Assembly: GCA_034440595.1 (NCBI GenBank) | Contig: JAWXCH010000351.1 | Location: forward strand, 1-6,917 | Reading direction: 5' to 3' | Source of the DNA: JAWXCH01 sp034440595 | Lineage (GTDB): Bacteria > Planctomycetota > Planctomycetia > Pirellulales > JALHPA01 | DNA: 6,917 bases | Part shown: positions 5,996 to 6,917 of the stretch, one piece after another | Layout of the letters: each line of letters starts with the position of its first letter | Position numbering within the stretch: position 1 is the stretch's first letter | Position numbers and translations under genes: made by a program | Notes under the pieces: generated by a model | Told to the model about the DNA's origin: nothing | What the model saw: the letters and a program-made list of their open reading frames with translations, nothing else | Databases searched by the model: none

Positions 5996-6917
5996 CTACT
6001 TAATCTCATACTTAAACTGCCCGTCAGTATCGACGCCGATGGCGACCTTGGAGATCGAGCCTCCTTCGGCCATTGTTGTCAAAAACTCCGACGACAGTTG
6101 CGGCAAGAGTGTGCGGCTGATGATGTGGTCGATGTTGCGGGCACCGCTTTCGACCTCGGTGCAGCGGCTGGCGATCGTGGGGACCAGTTCCGGGGCAAAG
6201 ATCACTTCGGCCTGGTAGTTTTCCTTGATGCGGCGCTTCACCTGGTTGAGCTTGAGCTGAATGATGTTCTTCAGCACTTCATCGCCGAGCGGGAAGTACG
6301 GCACGATGGTGATACGCCCGAGGAACGCCGGCTTAAAGACCTTGAGCAGCTCGGGATAGAGTGCCTGGGCCAGCCCGGCGGAGTCGGGCATGGTGTCGGG
6401 ATCGGCACAGAGCTTCATGATCGTGTCGCTGGCGGCGTTGCTGGTCATCAGGATGACGGTGTTCTTGAAGTCGATGTCGCGCCCTTCGCCGTCGCGGAGC
6501 AGGCCTTTGTCAAAGACCTGGTAGAAAATTTCTTGCACGCCGGGGTGGGATTTTTCCAGTTCGTCGAGCAGCACCACGCTATAGGGGCGACGGCGGACCG
6601 CTTCGGTCAATACGCCACCTTCGCCGTAGCCGACGTAGCCCGGCGGGGAACCCATCAGGAGGGAGACTTTGTGCTCTTCCTTGAACTCCGACATGTTGAT
6701 GGTGGTCATGTTCTGTTCGCCACCGTAAAGCAAGTCGGCGAGGCCGATGGCGGTTTCGGTCTTGCCGACGCCGCTGGGGCCGACCAGCATGAAGACGCCG
6801 ATTGGGCGGCGCGGGTCCGTCAATCCGGCGCGTGAGGTGCGGATGCTTTGGGCGATCGCTTCGAGGGCATGCGACTGGCCGACGATGCGCTCTTCCATTT
6901 TCTCCTTGAGGTTGAGC
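5996..6917 (-). CDS. tssH: T6SS AAA+ unfoldase TssH (ClpV), C-terminal part
   Basis: The gene runs off the right edge; 306 residues of the second ATPase module and C-terminal domain are visible. The frame continues upstream of the internal ATG at 6898 (LNLKEK precedes it), so that ATG is not the start. Numbered from that Met: Walker A GPSGVGKT (40-47), pore loop GYVG (87-90), YGEGGVLTEAVRRRPYSVVL (91-110) running into Walker B and its catalytic DE (112-113), sensor-1 TSN (152-154), arginine-finger segment FLGRI (192-196), and sensor-2 GARNID (252-257). The GGVLTEAVRRRPYSVVLLDE and GARNID patterns favour ClpV over housekeeping ClpB, and tssBC nearby supports this. ClpV hydrolyses ATP to pull contracted TssBC sheath apart for reuse. 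All ATPase residues expected in this module are present, so the gene looks functional. It is on the opposite strand to tssBC. Confidence 0.93.
   Translation of the reverse strand, partial: LNLKEKMEERIVGQSHALEAIAQSIRTSRAGLTDPRRPIGVFMLVGPSGVGKTETAIGLADLLYGGEQNMTTINMSEFKEEHKVSLLMGSPPGYVGYGEGGVLTEAVRRRPYSVVLLDELEKSHPGVQEIFYQVFDKGLLRDGEGRDIDFKNTVILMTSNAASDTIMKLCADPDTMPDSAGLAQALYPELLKVFKPAFLGRITIVPYFPLGDEVLKNIIQLKLNQVKRRIKENYQAEVIFAPELVPTIASRCTEVESGARNIDHIISRTLLPQLSSEFLTTMAEGGSISKVAIGVDTDGQFKYEIK

Noticed and set aside
5969..6835. A 288-codon plus-strand frame opposite tssH
   Set aside because: His/Asp/Val/Gly-rich shadow of the Walker-motif-bearing tssH frame.

Overview
The window looks like a chromosomal piece of a Planctomycete (inference). 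The support is a canonical type VI secretion (T6SS) sheath pair, a Tat-exported TIM-barrel-like protein of a kind common in that phylum, an MJ0042-type zinc-ribbon protein, moderate-to-high GC, and several genes without a clear Shine-Dalgarno site. No rRNA, tRNA, CRISPR array or transposase gene was recognised.

Layout, left to right. The first 399 bases are the 3' part of a plus-strand gene for a tandem CBS-domain protein. A gene-free stretch of about 585 bases follows (400-984), holding small stem-loops and a 21-bp tandem repeat. Next is a tight plus-strand operon, tssB (985-1500) and tssC (1500-2981), encoding the two subunits of the contractile T6SS sheath. The two genes share one base, and a strong intrinsic terminator (3015-3050) closes the unit. 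The rest of the window is on the minus strand: a Tat-signal protein with a probable TIM-barrel glycosidase-like domain (4611-3157); a 312-base spacer with nested stem-loops and a coding-like relic; an overlapping gene pair for a DUF2752 membrane protein and a double zinc-ribbon/TM2 membrane protein; and, at the right edge, the C-terminal part of tssH (clpV), the AAA+ unfoldase that recycles the T6SS sheath.

How the genes work together: TssB and TssC co-assemble into the sheath that contracts to fire the T6SS tube, and TssH extracts subunits from the contracted sheath for reuse. All three are in this window, but tssH is on the opposite strand and separated from tssBC by three genes with no obvious T6SS role. 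The TM2/DUF2752 pair is clearly lower in GC than its neighbours (about 43-48% in sampled 60-base lines against 57-70% in tssC, the Tat gene and tssH), and the neighbouring spacer carries repeat-like hairpins, so this pair may be an insertion into the T6SS locus. I found no clearly undescribed system. The most useful leads are the interrupted T6SS layout, the low-GC membrane-protein pair, and the spacer at 4681-4910.
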